Shown: one piece after another, positions 1 through 6,696 of the stretch
How positions within the stretch are numbered: the first letter of the stretch is position 1
How the letters are laid out: each line of letters begins with the position of its first letter
Position numbers and translations under genes: made by a program
Origin: an uncultured Desulfuromonadales bacterium
GTDB lineage: Bacteria > Desulfobacterota > Desulfuromonadia > Desulfuromonadales > Geopsychrobacteraceae
Direction: 5' to 3'
NCBI GenBank assembly: GCA_947259685.1
Contig: CAMYNC010000158.1
Span: 1 to 13,454, forward strand
DNA: 13,454 bases
The notes under the pieces: model-generated
Database searches by the model: none
Told to the model about the DNA's origin: nothing
Seen by the model: only the letters and a program-made list of their open reading frames with translations

Positions 1-330
1 ATCTTCGAATTTCTGTTGCCCTACCGGTGCGGTCATAGCGATCTTTTCACTCGGCTCCTGGGAGACCGGCGCAGTCATGGCGATTTTTGTTTGCGACCTA
101 TTGTCGCCGGAGAGGTAACGAAACAGTCGCCGGAACGCGCTGCTTCCAGCCGCTTCAAAATCACCAGCAACGAACGTCTCGGCGAGGATATGTGGAGCAT
201 AATCGCGAATTTCAAAAGAGACTTCGGTTTTGACAACTTTATATTGGGCTTCTTCGATGGCCATAGTATTAAATGATCCTGAAAATACGATGATCAAAGT
301 GAGGATAATCAGTGGGGTTCGCTGCCTCAT
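1..330 (-). CDS. SOUL heme-binding family protein, exported, 3'-truncated by window edge
   Basis: The 110 N-terminal residues are present and the gene runs off the left edge. Residues 1-24 look like a signal peptide: Arg near the start, a hydrophobic core (LIILTLIIVF), then a small-residue region ending around NTMA, so a periplasmic location is likely. The mature part has the SOUL/HBP pattern: YKVV..EVSFEIRDYAPHILAE, then FRRLFRYLSG (about 67-75), and two copies of the signature KIAMTAPV (82-89 and 96-103). SOUL proteins bind heme or related tetrapyrroles; the in vivo role of bacterial members is poorly known. The ATG at 330 is chosen because AGAGG lies 6-10 bases upstream and the ATG at 344 stops after four codons. 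The family is usually about 200 residues, so roughly the C-terminal half is missing here. Confidence 0.88.
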   Translation of the reverse strand, partial: MRQRTPLIILTLIIVFSGSFNTMAIEEAQYKVVKTEVSFEIRDYAPHILAETFVAGDFEAAGSSAFRRLFRYLSGDNRSQTKIAMTAPVSQEPSEKIAMTAPVGQQKFED

Positions 331-425
331 TATCTGCCTCTCATGCCCTTTATTATCTGATACAGTGGATCTATAGGATCATGACTTTAAGCTTAGCAGC
401 TTTTGAATATAGGAACTAATCGACA

Positions 426-642
426 GTCAACCGTCCGGATCAACCGATTTTGAGGCCCGCTCGCCCGAAACCTTCACCTGATCGAGCAGCCCAACTTCCC
501 ACCTGGCTGGAATCGAATAGTTTTTTCCTCCAGGATCGTCTCTGAAGTGAGATCATAAATGGACCTTTCGCTAAGTTGCTCAAATTACATCAGTGCGAAA
601 GGGCCGCTTTGAGTGTTTCAAAAAGAAGAAGTGAGATTTAAG
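426..642. repeat. 217-bp direct repeat, copy A
   Basis: This stretch aligns without gaps to 1108-1324; by hand about 148 of 217 bases agree. The best conserved blocks are ACCGATTTTGAGGC near the left end, a stem-loop (561-571 pairing with 595-605, 10 of 11 pairs, loop containing TAAGTTG), and the right end GAAGTGAGATTTAAG. It fills most of the gap between the SOUL and cytochrome b5 genes and ends 96 bases upstream of the SOUL start. It has no plausible coding frame. It could be a miniature mobile element, a duplicated regulatory leader, or a structured RNA; the sequence alone does not decide. Confidence 0.8.
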
Positions 643-659
643 CCCATTGACGCAATAAA

Positions 660-920
660 TTAGAATAATCCGAAGCGCTTTTTCTTTTTTTCGACGTCTT
701 TTTCTAATTTTCCGACGACCGGAAAACGCTCAATGACAGACCGAACGTGGGGGGCAGATTTCAAGGCTTCGGTCAGATCCTGCCCGGCTTGATGGGCTCC
801 TTCGTGATTGCCATCGACCCAACGCGGACTTTCAGTGACATCATAAATGGTCCCACTGACGGCGACATATGCTGCCTGACCTTCACGGCCATCAAACTTG
901 GCTAATTCTGCTGCTGTCAT
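660..920 (-). CDS. small cytochrome b5-like heme-binding domain protein
   Basis: This 86-residue protein is essentially a single cytochrome b5-type heme-binding fold of the short prokaryotic kind. The start MTAAELAKFDG is followed by AYVAVSGTIYDVTESPRW (18-34), the WVDGNHEGAHQAGQDLT segment (34-50), and APHVRSVIERFPVVGKL (56-72). His39 or His43 and His58 are the likely axial heme ligands; this is inferred from family pattern. There is no signal peptide or membrane segment, so it should be cytoplasmic; the tail is Lys-rich (KKKKRFGLF). The start is well supported by GGAGGT about 6 bases upstream. The gene lies between two copies of a 217-bp repeat and points the same way as the SOUL heme-protein gene, suggesting a tetrapyrrole or redox theme. 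Its electron-transfer partner is not apparent. Confidence 0.88.
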   Translation of the reverse strand: MTAAELAKFDGREGQAAYVAVSGTIYDVTESPRWVDGNHEGAHQAGQDLTEALKSAPHVRSVIERFPVVGKLEKDVEKKKKRFGLF

Positions 921-990
921 TTATACCTCCAGGCTCAAATTGTTCATCTGAATGATTGAAAAGATTTAGCCACGCAAGCGGTTTCCTTAT

Positions 991-1019
991 TCATTAAACA
1001 GCTGCTGGCATTCCGTCAA
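991..1019 (-). promoter_or_regulatory. candidate sigma70 promoter of the cytochrome b5 gene
   Basis: On the minus strand, TTGACG (1014-1019) is followed after 17 bases by TAATGA (991-996). The -35 is good and the -10 is weak. It would give a leader of about 65 bases before the ATG at 920. Repeat copy B lies just upstream. Confidence 0.35.
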
Positions 1020-1107
1020 GTCTATTTTCCAATATATTACTGCGCTGCATATGTTTTTCAAGATTTTGCGAGATGAAATTCGATAAAATCTATGGTTCTG
1101 ATTGATG

Positions 1108-1324
1108 GTCAACGGGTCGAATCGACCGATTTTGAGGCTACACCAAGCAATACTGCCAACCGATCAAGCTGGCTAGCTCCCTACCAGGCTGTAATCACAA
1201 CACTATTTCCACCAAAACCGTTTCAAGAGCCCGTATCAAAAAGGCCTTTTCGCTAAGTTGCCGAAATCACAGCGAGGCGAAAGGGCCGATTTTGATGTTT
1301 CATAATGGAGAAGTGAGATTTAAG
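1108..1324. repeat. 217-bp direct repeat, copy B
   Basis: This copy has exactly the same length as 426-642 and aligns to it without gaps. Its stem pairs 1243-1253 with 1277-1287, again 10 of 11 pairs, but the single mismatch is at a different position from that in copy A, so pairing seems maintained while the arms changed. The loop keeps TAAGTTGC. On the minus strand it lies 188 bases upstream of the cytochrome b5 start; on the plus strand it ends just before the promoter of the first toxin-antitoxin operon. Confidence 0.8.
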
Positions 1325-1363
1325 TCACTATATTCGAGACAAAAAACACCCTGCGATGATTTG

Positions 1364-1392
1364 TTGCGTTATGCGCCTATTTGCAATAAAAT
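1364..1392 (+). promoter_or_regulatory. candidate promoter of the ParD-like/RelE operon
   Basis: TTGCGT (1364-1369), 17 bases, then TAAAAT (1387-1392). The predicted start near 1399 falls directly before GGAGGTG at 1401-1407, giving a very short leader. Confidence 0.4.
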
Positions 1393-1411
1393 CATGAACA
1401 GGAGGTGACTT

Positions 1412-1639
1412 ATGGCGCAATCAGTAAGAATCAATGATGAGTTGGTTAAGTCTGCAAAAACTGTCGCAATGGCTGAGCATAGATCCTTAGCGGGTCAAGT
1501 TGAACATTGGGCCTCGATAGGCCGTGCGGCTGAAGAAAATCCTGATCTTCCATTTTCAGTGCTTCGTGAAATTCTCCGAGCCAAAGCAGAGGCGAATGCC
1601 GGCATGATTGAAGAATATGTCTTTGGCGAGGGCGAATAA
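1412..1639 (+). CDS. ParD-like antitoxin (type II toxin-antitoxin)
   Basis: This 75-residue protein matches the ParD-like antitoxin family (I believe Pfam PF11903). It opens with SVRINDELVKSAKTVA (4-19), a ribbon-helix-helix-like DNA-binding strand and helix, followed by the family hallmark HRSLAGQVEHWASIGRAAEENPDL (23-46). The acidic C-terminal part (about 55-75) would wrap the toxin. A strong GGAGGTG lies five bases before the ATG. The stop overlaps the toxin start by one base (TAATG), implying translational coupling. Antitoxins of this class normally repress their own operon; no clean operator palindrome was found at the promoter. The gene sits directly after repeat copy B. Confidence 0.85.
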   Translation: MAQSVRINDELVKSAKTVAMAEHRSLAGQVEHWASIGRAAEENPDLPFSVLREILRAKAEANAGMIEEYVFGEGE

Positions 1640-1914
1640 TGCGGAAAGTTTTGCAAACCCGCACGTTTGCCAACAACAAGAAAAAACTAAATAAAAATCA
1701 AATCAAGGAACTTGATAGAGTAGTTAGGGAGATCCTTGAAAATCCTGAGGTCGGTGAGCAAAAGAAAGGCGACCTTCAGGGTGTATATGTTTATAAATGC
1801 AAAATCACAAAAAAACTTTTTCTTATTGCTTATCAGTTTGACAACACCACCTTGACTCTGCTCATGGTCGGGCCGCATGAAAACTTTTACAGGGATCTTA
1901 AAAAGCAAGTCTGA
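1639..1914 (+). CDS. RelE/ParE-superfamily toxin
   Basis: This 91-residue basic protein is encoded immediately after, and overlapping by one base, the ParD-like antitoxin. The fold pattern is typical of RelE/ParE toxins: a long helical N-terminal half (residues 11-40, Lys-rich), then strands at GVYVYKCKI (48-56), KLFLIAYQF (59-67) and TLTLLMVGPHENFYRDLKK (71-89). The VGPHENFYRDL ending is common in toxins paired with ParD-like antitoxins. Whether it cleaves mRNA on the ribosome or acts on gyrase cannot be read from the sequence, since the superfamily contains both and catalytic residues are poorly conserved. The ORF is full length. Its transcript meets the convergent gene at 1961-2233 after a 46-base gap. 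Confidence 0.82.
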   Translation: MRKVLQTRTFANNKKKLNKNQIKELDRVVREILENPEVGEQKKGDLQGVYVYKCKITKKLFLIAYQFDNTTLTLLMVGPHENFYRDLKKQV

Positions 1915-1960
1915 TTACCCCGAAATCACTAGTTATGTGACCGGCTTTTATTGGTGTTTT

Positions 1961-2233
1961 TTAGTGCTTAGGCGATTGCCATGATTGAATAAACTTTGCA
2001 GCTTCTTTAGCAAAGTCAGCCACATTATAAAGCTCCTCCATTTCCAATAAGTAGTCAATATCATCCTTTTCGATATGACAAAGACAAGCATAGTCGGAAC
2101 CTACCTGAACACTAAGTGAATTTTCGAGGGACACTTCACTATCCATAACTTTCGGACTTTTTGATTCCTCGTAACCGACCACTGTTACCCCTGCTCGCTC
2201 AAGCTCTTGTGCCATTTTTTTTACAGATAACAT
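1961..2233 (-). CDS. hypothetical protein, unrecognised, 90 aa
   Basis: I do not recognise this protein. It is a 90-residue acidic ORF with no signal peptide or membrane segment. The N-terminal third (VKKMAQELERAGVTVVGYEE) looks like helix then strand, the middle (SLENSLSVQVGSDYACLCHIE, about 35-55) like paired strands with two Cys spaced CLC, and the end (FAKEAAKFIQSW) like a helix. The ATG at 2233 has no clear Shine-Dalgarno sequence; an in-frame ATG at 2215 (MAQELE...) has none either. It is convergent with the toxin-antitoxin operon on its left. Amino-acid composition and predicted alternation favour a real gene over a random ORF, but this is not proven. Confidence 0.55.
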   Translation of the reverse strand: MLSVKKMAQELERAGVTVVGYEESKSPKVMDSEVSLENSLSVQVGSDYACLCHIEKDDIDYLLEMEELYNVADFAKEAAKFIQSWQSPKH

Positions 2234-2485
2234 AAATGCAATTCTGCTTTCTTTGGAATTTGTTAAATGTCTTTGTGCGGGCTAGAAAGTTGATCTGTTA
2301 ACGTGCCTGTCCGAGTTTGATCGTTGCAGAAACTCCTGTCAATGCAAAGCGTCTTTATGCTTTTTGTCTTGAATTTTTCTGTCTGTGATTCAGGAGTCGT
2401 TATAATCACCCCGGTTATCGGATTCTTTCCGGTTCGAGCTGAGCGTGTCGATACGCAAAAGTACCACATTCGAAATACAGAAATG

Positions 2486-2513
2486 AAAAAGCCCCGGACC
2501 TCACCGGGGTTTA
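2486..2513 (-). terminator. intrinsic terminator, mainly minus-strand
   Basis: CCCCGG (2492-2497) and CCGGGG (2504-2509) form a GC-rich stem with a six-base loop. On the minus strand it is followed by CTTTTTCATTT, a good U-tract; on the plus strand only by TTTACCTTT. It lies in the gene-poor stretch 2234-2774, and no gene in the window obviously feeds it, so it may belong to a lost gene. Confidence 0.6.
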
Positions 2514-2621
2514 CCTTTGTCACTAGTTTTGAAAATAGGCATTTAGGCTTTGACGATCGTTCACATAAGTAAAAACCTGATTTTTGACAGGCCAAATATA
2601 TACATCATGTCCTAAGGTAAA

Positions 2622-2706
2622 GCAGGGTTACATTATCGGACAACTAACAAGAAAGTCTCGACCCGCTACACGAAAGCACCACATGGGCAGGGTTACACAT
2701 TTGACA
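2622..2706 (-). mobile_element. possible solo end of an IS21-like element (remnant)
   Basis: On the minus strand two related units are seen: 2687-2706 and 2622-2642. Both begin TGTC and end TGTAACCCTGC; the shared 11 bases are exact and the units are 65 bases apart. IS21-family ends typically carry repeated transposase-binding units of this style starting with TG. No istA/istB transposase frame is present in 2234-2774, so at most one end survives. The rest of that 540-base stretch holds only the hairpin at 2486-2513 and no convincing gene. Confidence 0.4.
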
Positions 2707-2728
2707 ATGGGCTCTTCTCGGCTATCTT
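2701..2728 (+). promoter_or_regulatory. candidate promoter of the ferritin-like gene
   Basis: Consensus TTGACA (2701-2706), 16 bases, then TATCTT (2723-2728). Transcription would begin near 2735, inside the small inverted repeat ATGAC-GATA-GTCAT (2729-2742), about 40 bases before the start codon. The -35 box coincides with the outer tip of the IS-like end. Confidence 0.5.
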
Positions 2729-2774
2729 ATGACGATAGTCATTTTTGTATAACACCGTTTTAAGGGAGGCGCCT

Positions 2775-3272
2775 ATGCCACAAGAAATGAAGCATCAAGA
2801 AGCTCTCAAGATTGCTGTCGAAACCGAAAAAGGACTGATCTGTTTCTATCGCCGTGCGGCTGAGATGGCAACTGACGAAGGCGCCAAATCAGTCTTTACC
2901 CGCCTAGCCAAAGACAAGGAAGAGCATGCCCATAATTTTTTCCGTCATTATCGCGGTGATGACTTCGGCACCTTCGAAGACTTCATCAACCAATCCTGCA
3001 CCTTGAATGCGGCGGTGCTCAAAGAGTTGAACGGGCTAGAAGATATCAGTGTCAAGGAGCGTCGGGCACGGGAAATAGCTATGGAAAAAGAGCTGAAGTT
3101 GGAAAAGTCGCTGCTCAATACTGCCCGGCAGATCATCGACCCGGGGGTTCGGACAGTTTTTACGCAGATGGCGAAAGAGACCCGCAACCATTATCAAATT
3201 ATCGAGTCGGAGTATGCCCACCGGATGGGGATGCCGCATGAGACAGACATCGATACATACGTCAGGGAATAG
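2775..3272 (+). CDS. rubrerythrin/ferritin-like diiron protein
   Basis: This 165-residue four-helix protein has the layout of ferritin-like rubrerythrin-domain proteins. Helix 1 carries ETEKGLICFYRRAAE (16-30), helix 2 KDKEEHAHNFFRHY (46-59) with Glu50 and His53 as ExxH, helix 3 EIAMEKELKLEKSLL (100-114), and helix 4 AKETRNHYQIIESEY (133-147). Such proteins bind a diiron site and act in peroxide reduction or iron handling in anaerobes. In helix 4 the position expected to hold the ExxH glutamate is Thr136, with Glu135 beside it, so the second metal site may be altered. No rubredoxin-type Cys4 domain is present. An upstream TTG at 2745 is open, but AAGGGAGG at 2762-2769 clearly selects the ATG at 2775. 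It appears monocistronic. Confidence 0.85.
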   Translation: MPQEMKHQEALKIAVETEKGLICFYRRAAEMATDEGAKSVFTRLAKDKEEHAHNFFRHYRGDDFGTFEDFINQSCTLNAAVLKELNGLEDISVKERRAREIAMEKELKLEKSLLNTARQIIDPGVRTVFTQMAKETRNHYQIIESEYAHRMGMPHETDIDTYVRE

Positions 3273-3358
3273 GAATTTATGCTCAGAATTATTTTTATGG
3301 GGTGATTGCAACCCTCGCCCTTAATGGGGAGATTATTGTCGGGACATTTGAAAGTATA

Positions 3359-3388
3359 ATGCCCCGGATCGATGACGATCTGGGGCAT
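3359..3388. terminator. strong hairpin downstream of the ferritin-like gene
   Basis: A 12-bp stem pairs 3359-3370 with 3377-3388 with one G-T wobble and a six-base loop. There is no U-tract on either side, so it could be a terminator aided by other factors or an mRNA-stabilising stem. It lies 87 bases after the ferritin-like stop codon. Confidence 0.45.
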
Positions 3389-3419
3389 CTACAATTACTG
3401 CCAGCGGGCCATAAGTAAC

Positions 3420-3431
3420 AAGTTTTGAGAC
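3420..3431. repeat. half copy of the TTTTGAGAC intergenic motif
   Basis: AAGTTTTGAGAC matches the right arm of the dispersed palindrome (best full copies at 4014, 6898, 8165 and 9421). No left arm is recognisable here. The rest of 3273-3536 holds only the hairpin at 3359-3388. Confidence 0.4.
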
Positions 3432-3536
3432 TCACTTGCTGCCACGAAGTCCCCTACCGAGACCCATATAATTTTATGAGCGTCTTTAATTTTCCTCGGC
3501 GGGAACAATTCACACAAAGTGTTTTACAGGCCAGCT

Positions 3537-3872
3537 TCAGGAGGAAGTGGATTCGTCATGATCGGCCAGCTCTTCGCGAATATAACGTTTAACATACTCT
3601 TGACTCTTCACGCAGGTTTTACTCAACCAGAAGATTAGCAAAACTCCGCACGCTAGGACGAAGAAACGCAGCTCCGGTAGCGCCAGCGCTAGTAGCAGGG
3701 TGACCGGCACGATGAACGCCAGCCCCCATATGCCACGCCAGCGTAATTTCTCCAGGAGAGCCTGAGCGTCAGCCCGGTTATTCAGGTTGGCTTTTTGTAA
3801 CGAGAGGCATAATGATTCGTAATTCCGCTGGTGCTTGTCCTGCATTCGTCCGAATGGGTCGTTGAGATTCAT
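3537..3872 (-). CDS. small two-TM membrane protein, hypothetical
   Basis: This is a 111-residue protein without a recognised function. A charged N-terminal half (residues 1-45; NDPFGRMQDKHQRNYESLCLSL, with Arg- and Lys-rich helical character) is followed by two hydrophobic segments, roughly 48-66 (IWGLAFIVPVTLLLALAL) and 69-86 (RFFVLACGVLLIFWLSK), and a charged tail EYVKRYIREELADHDE. Both termini are therefore expected on the same, cytoplasmic side. The ATG at 3872 has no strong Shine-Dalgarno; an ATG at 3880 stops after three codons. It stands alone between intergenic regions, convergent with the ferritin-like gene. It could be an inner-membrane anchor or a regulatory small protein. Confidence 0.7.
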   Translation of the reverse strand: MNLNDPFGRMQDKHQRNYESLCLSLQKANLNNRADAQALLEKLRWRGIWGLAFIVPVTLLLALALPELRFFVLACGVLLIFWLSKTCVKSQEYVKRYIREELADHDESTSS

Positions 3873-4013
3873 GGGTTCATTTCTGTCGATGGTTTAAGGA
3901 TTACTATTTCCAGTATCTCTGACGGTTTTGACTTTGTCAAAGCAAACCGTAACAACGCGACCTGGCAGATTTCTGGATTTCATAGGCAGTATTTTCGAGC
4001 TTCGGACGAGTCT

Positions 4014-4045
4014 GTCTCGAAATTGAAATTCACGATTATTGAGGC
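4014..4045. repeat. dispersed intergenic palindrome, full copy
   Basis: This 32-base imperfect inverted repeat begins GTCTCGAAATTG and ends CGATTATTGAGGC. It agrees with 9421-9452 at about 24 of 32 ungapped positions and closely with 6898-6930. It lies in the 377-base gap 3873-4249 before the permease. Apart from this copy and the hairpin at 4171-4204, I see nothing else there. Confidence 0.65.
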
Positions 4046-4170
4046 AGAACCACCTTGTGCCATGGAAAGAATGTGAAAATTTCAGGGACGTTTCGCCTCT
4101 TGTATCACTTTCATTCGCGCATTTTCACTTTCTGTTTCTGCTAAACATGTTGCGGATTTAGGGTAAAATC

Positions 4171-4204
4171 AAAGCAGGTGTTGATAAATTCATCACCTGC
4201 TTTT
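4171..4204 (+). terminator. terminator-like hairpin just ahead of the permease
   Basis: AAAGCAGGTG (4171-4180) pairs with CACCTGCTTT (4194-4203) around a 13-base loop and runs into TTTTCTTTCC on the plus strand. No plus-strand gene lies upstream for 900 bases, so it may act as an attenuator in the permease leader or end a short upstream RNA. On the minus strand the stem is followed by GATTTTACCC, so a weaker bidirectional role is possible. Confidence 0.6.
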
Positions 4205-4249
4205 CTTTCCTGCGGATGGCAGAGACAGGATTTTCCCCGACCTTCAAAT

Positions 4250-6469
4250 ATGACGATGAAGCACAATGACCAGCGCACCATAGGCCTGTTCGGCGCAACC
4301 GGGGTCGGCATCGGCGCGATTGTCGGCGGTGGCATCCTGGCGTTGGCCGGGGTCGCTTTTGCCACGGCCGGCCCGGCAGCGATTATCGCTTTTTCTCTGA
4401 ACGGCGTCATCGCCCTGCTGACGGCCCTCAGCTTTGCCGAAATGGCCAGCTCTTTCCCCGAATCCGGGGGCACCTACACCTTTGCCAAAAAAGTTCTTTC
4501 GGTCCGCTCGGCCTTCATGATCGGCTGGATTGCCTGGTTTGCCTCGATTATGGCCGGGGCTCTGTATTCCCTCGGGTTCGCCGCTTACGTGTCGCTGGCG
4601 TTGGCCAACCTGTGGCCAGGAATTGCCGAGCAGATTGCCGGTCGTGGAGTCCATCTGCTGATAGCGACACTGCCGATTCTGGTTTACGCCGCGCTGCTCT
4701 GCCGGCGTAGCGGCGGAGGTGGCCAGCTGGCAAACATCGGCAAGATGGCCCTGTTCATCATTCTGATCCTGGGAGGTATCTGGGCGATTGGTGGCCGGCC
4801 CGCGGGATCCGTCAGCTCGACTTTGTCCCCCTTCTTCCCGTCCGGTGGCCTCGGGGTACTGCAGGCGATGGGCTATACATTTATCACCCTGCAGGGCTTC
4901 GACCTGATCGCCGCCGTCGGCGGGGAAATACGTCAGCCGGAGCGCAACATTCCGCGCGCCATGCTCTTGTCGCTCGGCGCCGCGCTGGCGATTTACCTGC
5001 CATTACTGTTCATCGTTGTGACCGTCGGTGTGCCGGCTGGTCAATCGATTGTCGAATTCAGCCGCGCCAACCCGGACGGCCTGCTGGCGTTGGCTGCGCG
5101 GAACTATCTGGGCACCGCCGGGTTCTGGCTGGTGATCGGCGGCGCCCTGCTGGCGATGCTTTCGGCCCTGTATGCCAACCTGTTTGCCGCTTCGCGCATG
5201 GCTTTGGCGATGGCCCGCGACCGGACCCTGCCGCACCAGTTCGGCTTTGTCCATGAAACGCGCAATACGCCGATCAGTGCAGTTCTGGCGAGTGGTCTGC
5301 CGATGCTGGCGCTAATCCTGTTGCTCTCCGACGTGGCTGCTGCCGGGGCCGCCGCCAGTCTGATTTTTCTGCTGACATTCGCCCTGGTTCACTGGACAGC
5401 GATCCTGACCCGCCGCAGAGCCGGCAATCACCGGCCTCCATTCCGCCTGCCTTTCTTTCCGCTGATTCCGGTCATCGGCGGTATCGCCTGTGCTTTACTG
5501 ATGTTGTTTCAGGGCATCGCGGTCCCTGAGGCCGGGCTGATTACCGGTGGCTGGCTGGCGATCGGTGGTCTCCTGTATCTGACGTTGTTTGCCCGCAAGG
5601 CGCACGTGGTCGATGCTGCTGCCGAAGGGATGGATCCGCACCTGACCCGTTTGCGCGGCCGCAGCCCGCTGGTGTTGGTACCGATCGCCAACCCGGCCAG
5701 TGCCAAGGGACTGATGATGGTCGCCAACGCCCTGGCACCACCCGGGGTCGGCCGGGCAATGATGCTGTCGGTGGTCAGTCCCGACGCCCTTGCCGACGGC
5801 CGTTCTTTACAGGACTTTCAGGCGGTACTTGGTGAAATCCTCGATACTTCGCTGGAAACCGGCTTTACACCTGAAGCCCTGACCACCGTGGCCCGTCGGC
5901 CGCGTCAGGAGATCAGCCGGGTTGCCAGACTGCATCGCTGCGAAAGCCTGCTGCTGGGATTGGGGGAATTCGAGACCGAGCAGAGCGCCGGCTATATCGA
6001 AAAAATCTTGCGGAGCGTCGATTGCGACGTGGTCGTACTGCGGGCCCCGCAAGGCTGGCAACTGACGGATGTAAAACGGATTCTGCTGCCGGTCGGGGGG
6101 CATTCCGATCAGAGCAAGCTGCGCGCCAGACTGCTTGCCAATCTCTGTCGTTCCGGAGTGGAACAGATCACCTACCTGCGCACCGTTGCCACCGGTGCCT
6201 CCGATCGGGTCCGGAAGCAAGCCGAACGGGAAGTTGCCTTGCTGGCGAGGGACGAAGCACCGCGTGTTTGCCGACAATTGATCGTTGAAGCGGAGGATAT
6301 TGTCGGCGCCGTTTGCGCTCAGGCCGGCGACCATGACCTGATGATTCTCGGTCTCCAGCATCTCGGCCGCAGGCAACGGCGGATCGGCAGAATTCCCCTG
6401 GAGATTGCCAAACGGAGTCAGTGTCCGCTGATTTTTATCGGTGAGCCCGGACCGACTTTTGGTAAGTGA
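4250..6469 (+). CDS. APC-family amino acid permease with C-terminal universal-stress (UspA) domains
   Basis: This 739-residue protein joins a 12-TM APC-superfamily transporter (about residues 10-425) to a cytoplasmic tail with two Usp-like modules (about 470-600 and 605-735). TM1 has the family glycine motif GVGIGAIVGGGI, followed by AEMASSFPESGGTYTFAKK between TM2 and TM3. The tail has strand-helix units such as SPLVLVPIANPASAKGL, DCDVVVLRAP, ILLPVGG and HDLMILGLQHLGRR, the last a degenerate Usp nucleotide-binding loop. Such fusions are thought to import amino acids under control of a nucleotide-sensing tail. The frame is open from 4178, but that start falls inside the hairpin stem; ATG 4250 or 4256 begins the family-typical sequence, with no strong Shine-Dalgarno. 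It is visibly more GC-rich than its neighbours. The serine dehydratase remnant just downstream hints at a serine-related substrate, but this is inference. Confidence 0.88.
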   Translation: MTMKHNDQRTIGLFGATGVGIGAIVGGGILALAGVAFATAGPAAIIAFSLNGVIALLTALSFAEMASSFPESGGTYTFAKKVLSVRSAFMIGWIAWFASIMAGALYSLGFAAYVSLALANLWPGIAEQIAGRGVHLLIATLPILVYAALLCRRSGGGGQLANIGKMALFIILILGGIWAIGGRPAGSVSSTLSPFFPSGGLGVLQAMGYTFITLQGFDLIAAVGGEIRQPERNIPRAMLLSLGAALAIYLPLLFIVVTVGVPAGQSIVEFSRANPDGLLALAARNYLGTAGFWLVIGGALLAMLSALYANLFAASRMALAMARDRTLPHQFGFVHETRNTPISAVLASGLPMLALILLLSDVAAAGAAASLIFLLTFALVHWTAILTRRRAGNHRPPFRLPFFPLIPVIGGIACALLMLFQGIAVPEAGLITGGWLAIGGLLYLTLFARKAHVVDAAAEGMDPHLTRLRGRSPLVLVPIANPASAKGLMMVANALAPPGVGRAMMLSVVSPDALADGRSLQDFQAVLGEILDTSLETGFTPEALTTVARRPRQEISRVARLHRCESLLLGLGEFETEQSAGYIEKILRSVDCDVVVLRAPQGWQLTDVKRILLPVGGHSDQSKLRARLLANLCRSGVEQITYLRTVATGASDRVRKQAEREVALLARDEAPRVCRQLIVEAEDIVGAVCAQAGDHDLMILGLQHLGRRQRRIGRIPLEIAKRSQCPLIFIGEPGPTFGK

Positions 6470-6543
6470 GAGCTGAGGTGACCAACCGCAATAAAATAAT
6501 CTTATATACTTGAAGAACCTGCCAACCAGAAGGGATGATCAGT

Positions 6544-6696
6544 ATGGAATCGATCCGCGAGATGTTCCGTATCGGCACCGGCCCCTCCAGCAGCCACACG
6601 ATGGCGCCACGCAAAGCGGCGGAAATCTTTTTGCAACGACACCCGGGAAGGTCAAGGAAGGTCGAGGGGAAGTTGTTGCGAAGCCAATCACGGTAG
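6544..6696 (+). pseudogene. sdaA: N-terminal stub of iron-sulfur L-serine dehydratase
   Basis: The first ~35 codons are unmistakable: MESIREMFRIGTGPSSSHTM followed by APRKAAEIFLQRHPG, the N-terminus of Fe-S L-serine dehydratases, which deaminate serine to pyruvate and ammonia. Intact enzymes need several hundred more residues including the cluster-binding cysteines. Here similarity stops around 6650 and the frame ends at a TAG (6694-6696) after 50 codons. The start is intact, with AAGGGATGATC at -14 to -4, so the break is at the 3' side and looks like a recombination or deletion junction. The start is 74 bases after the permease stop, suggesting the two once formed a serine uptake and degradation unit. 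Confidence 0.8.

Noticed and set aside
2285..2345. tRNA-like look of the stretch with a CTGTTAA anticodon-loop-like sequence and GGTTCGA-like bases further on
   Set aside because: The five bases on each side of the loop do not pair and no T-arm or acceptor stem can be formed.
2263..2595. Open frames on both strands (110 aa minus, 82 aa plus) in the gap before the ferritin-like gene
   Set aside because: No ribosome sites, improbable composition, and both run through the terminator hairpin at 2486-2513.
3831..4076. 81-aa plus-strand open frame between the membrane protein and the permease
   Set aside because: It starts inside the minus-strand gene, runs through the palindrome at 4014-4045 and has no ribosome site.
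5807..6376. 189-aa open frame on the minus strand opposite the permease tail
   Set aside because: It is antisense to clear Usp-like coding sequence in a GC-rich gene; no ribosome site or recognisable family.
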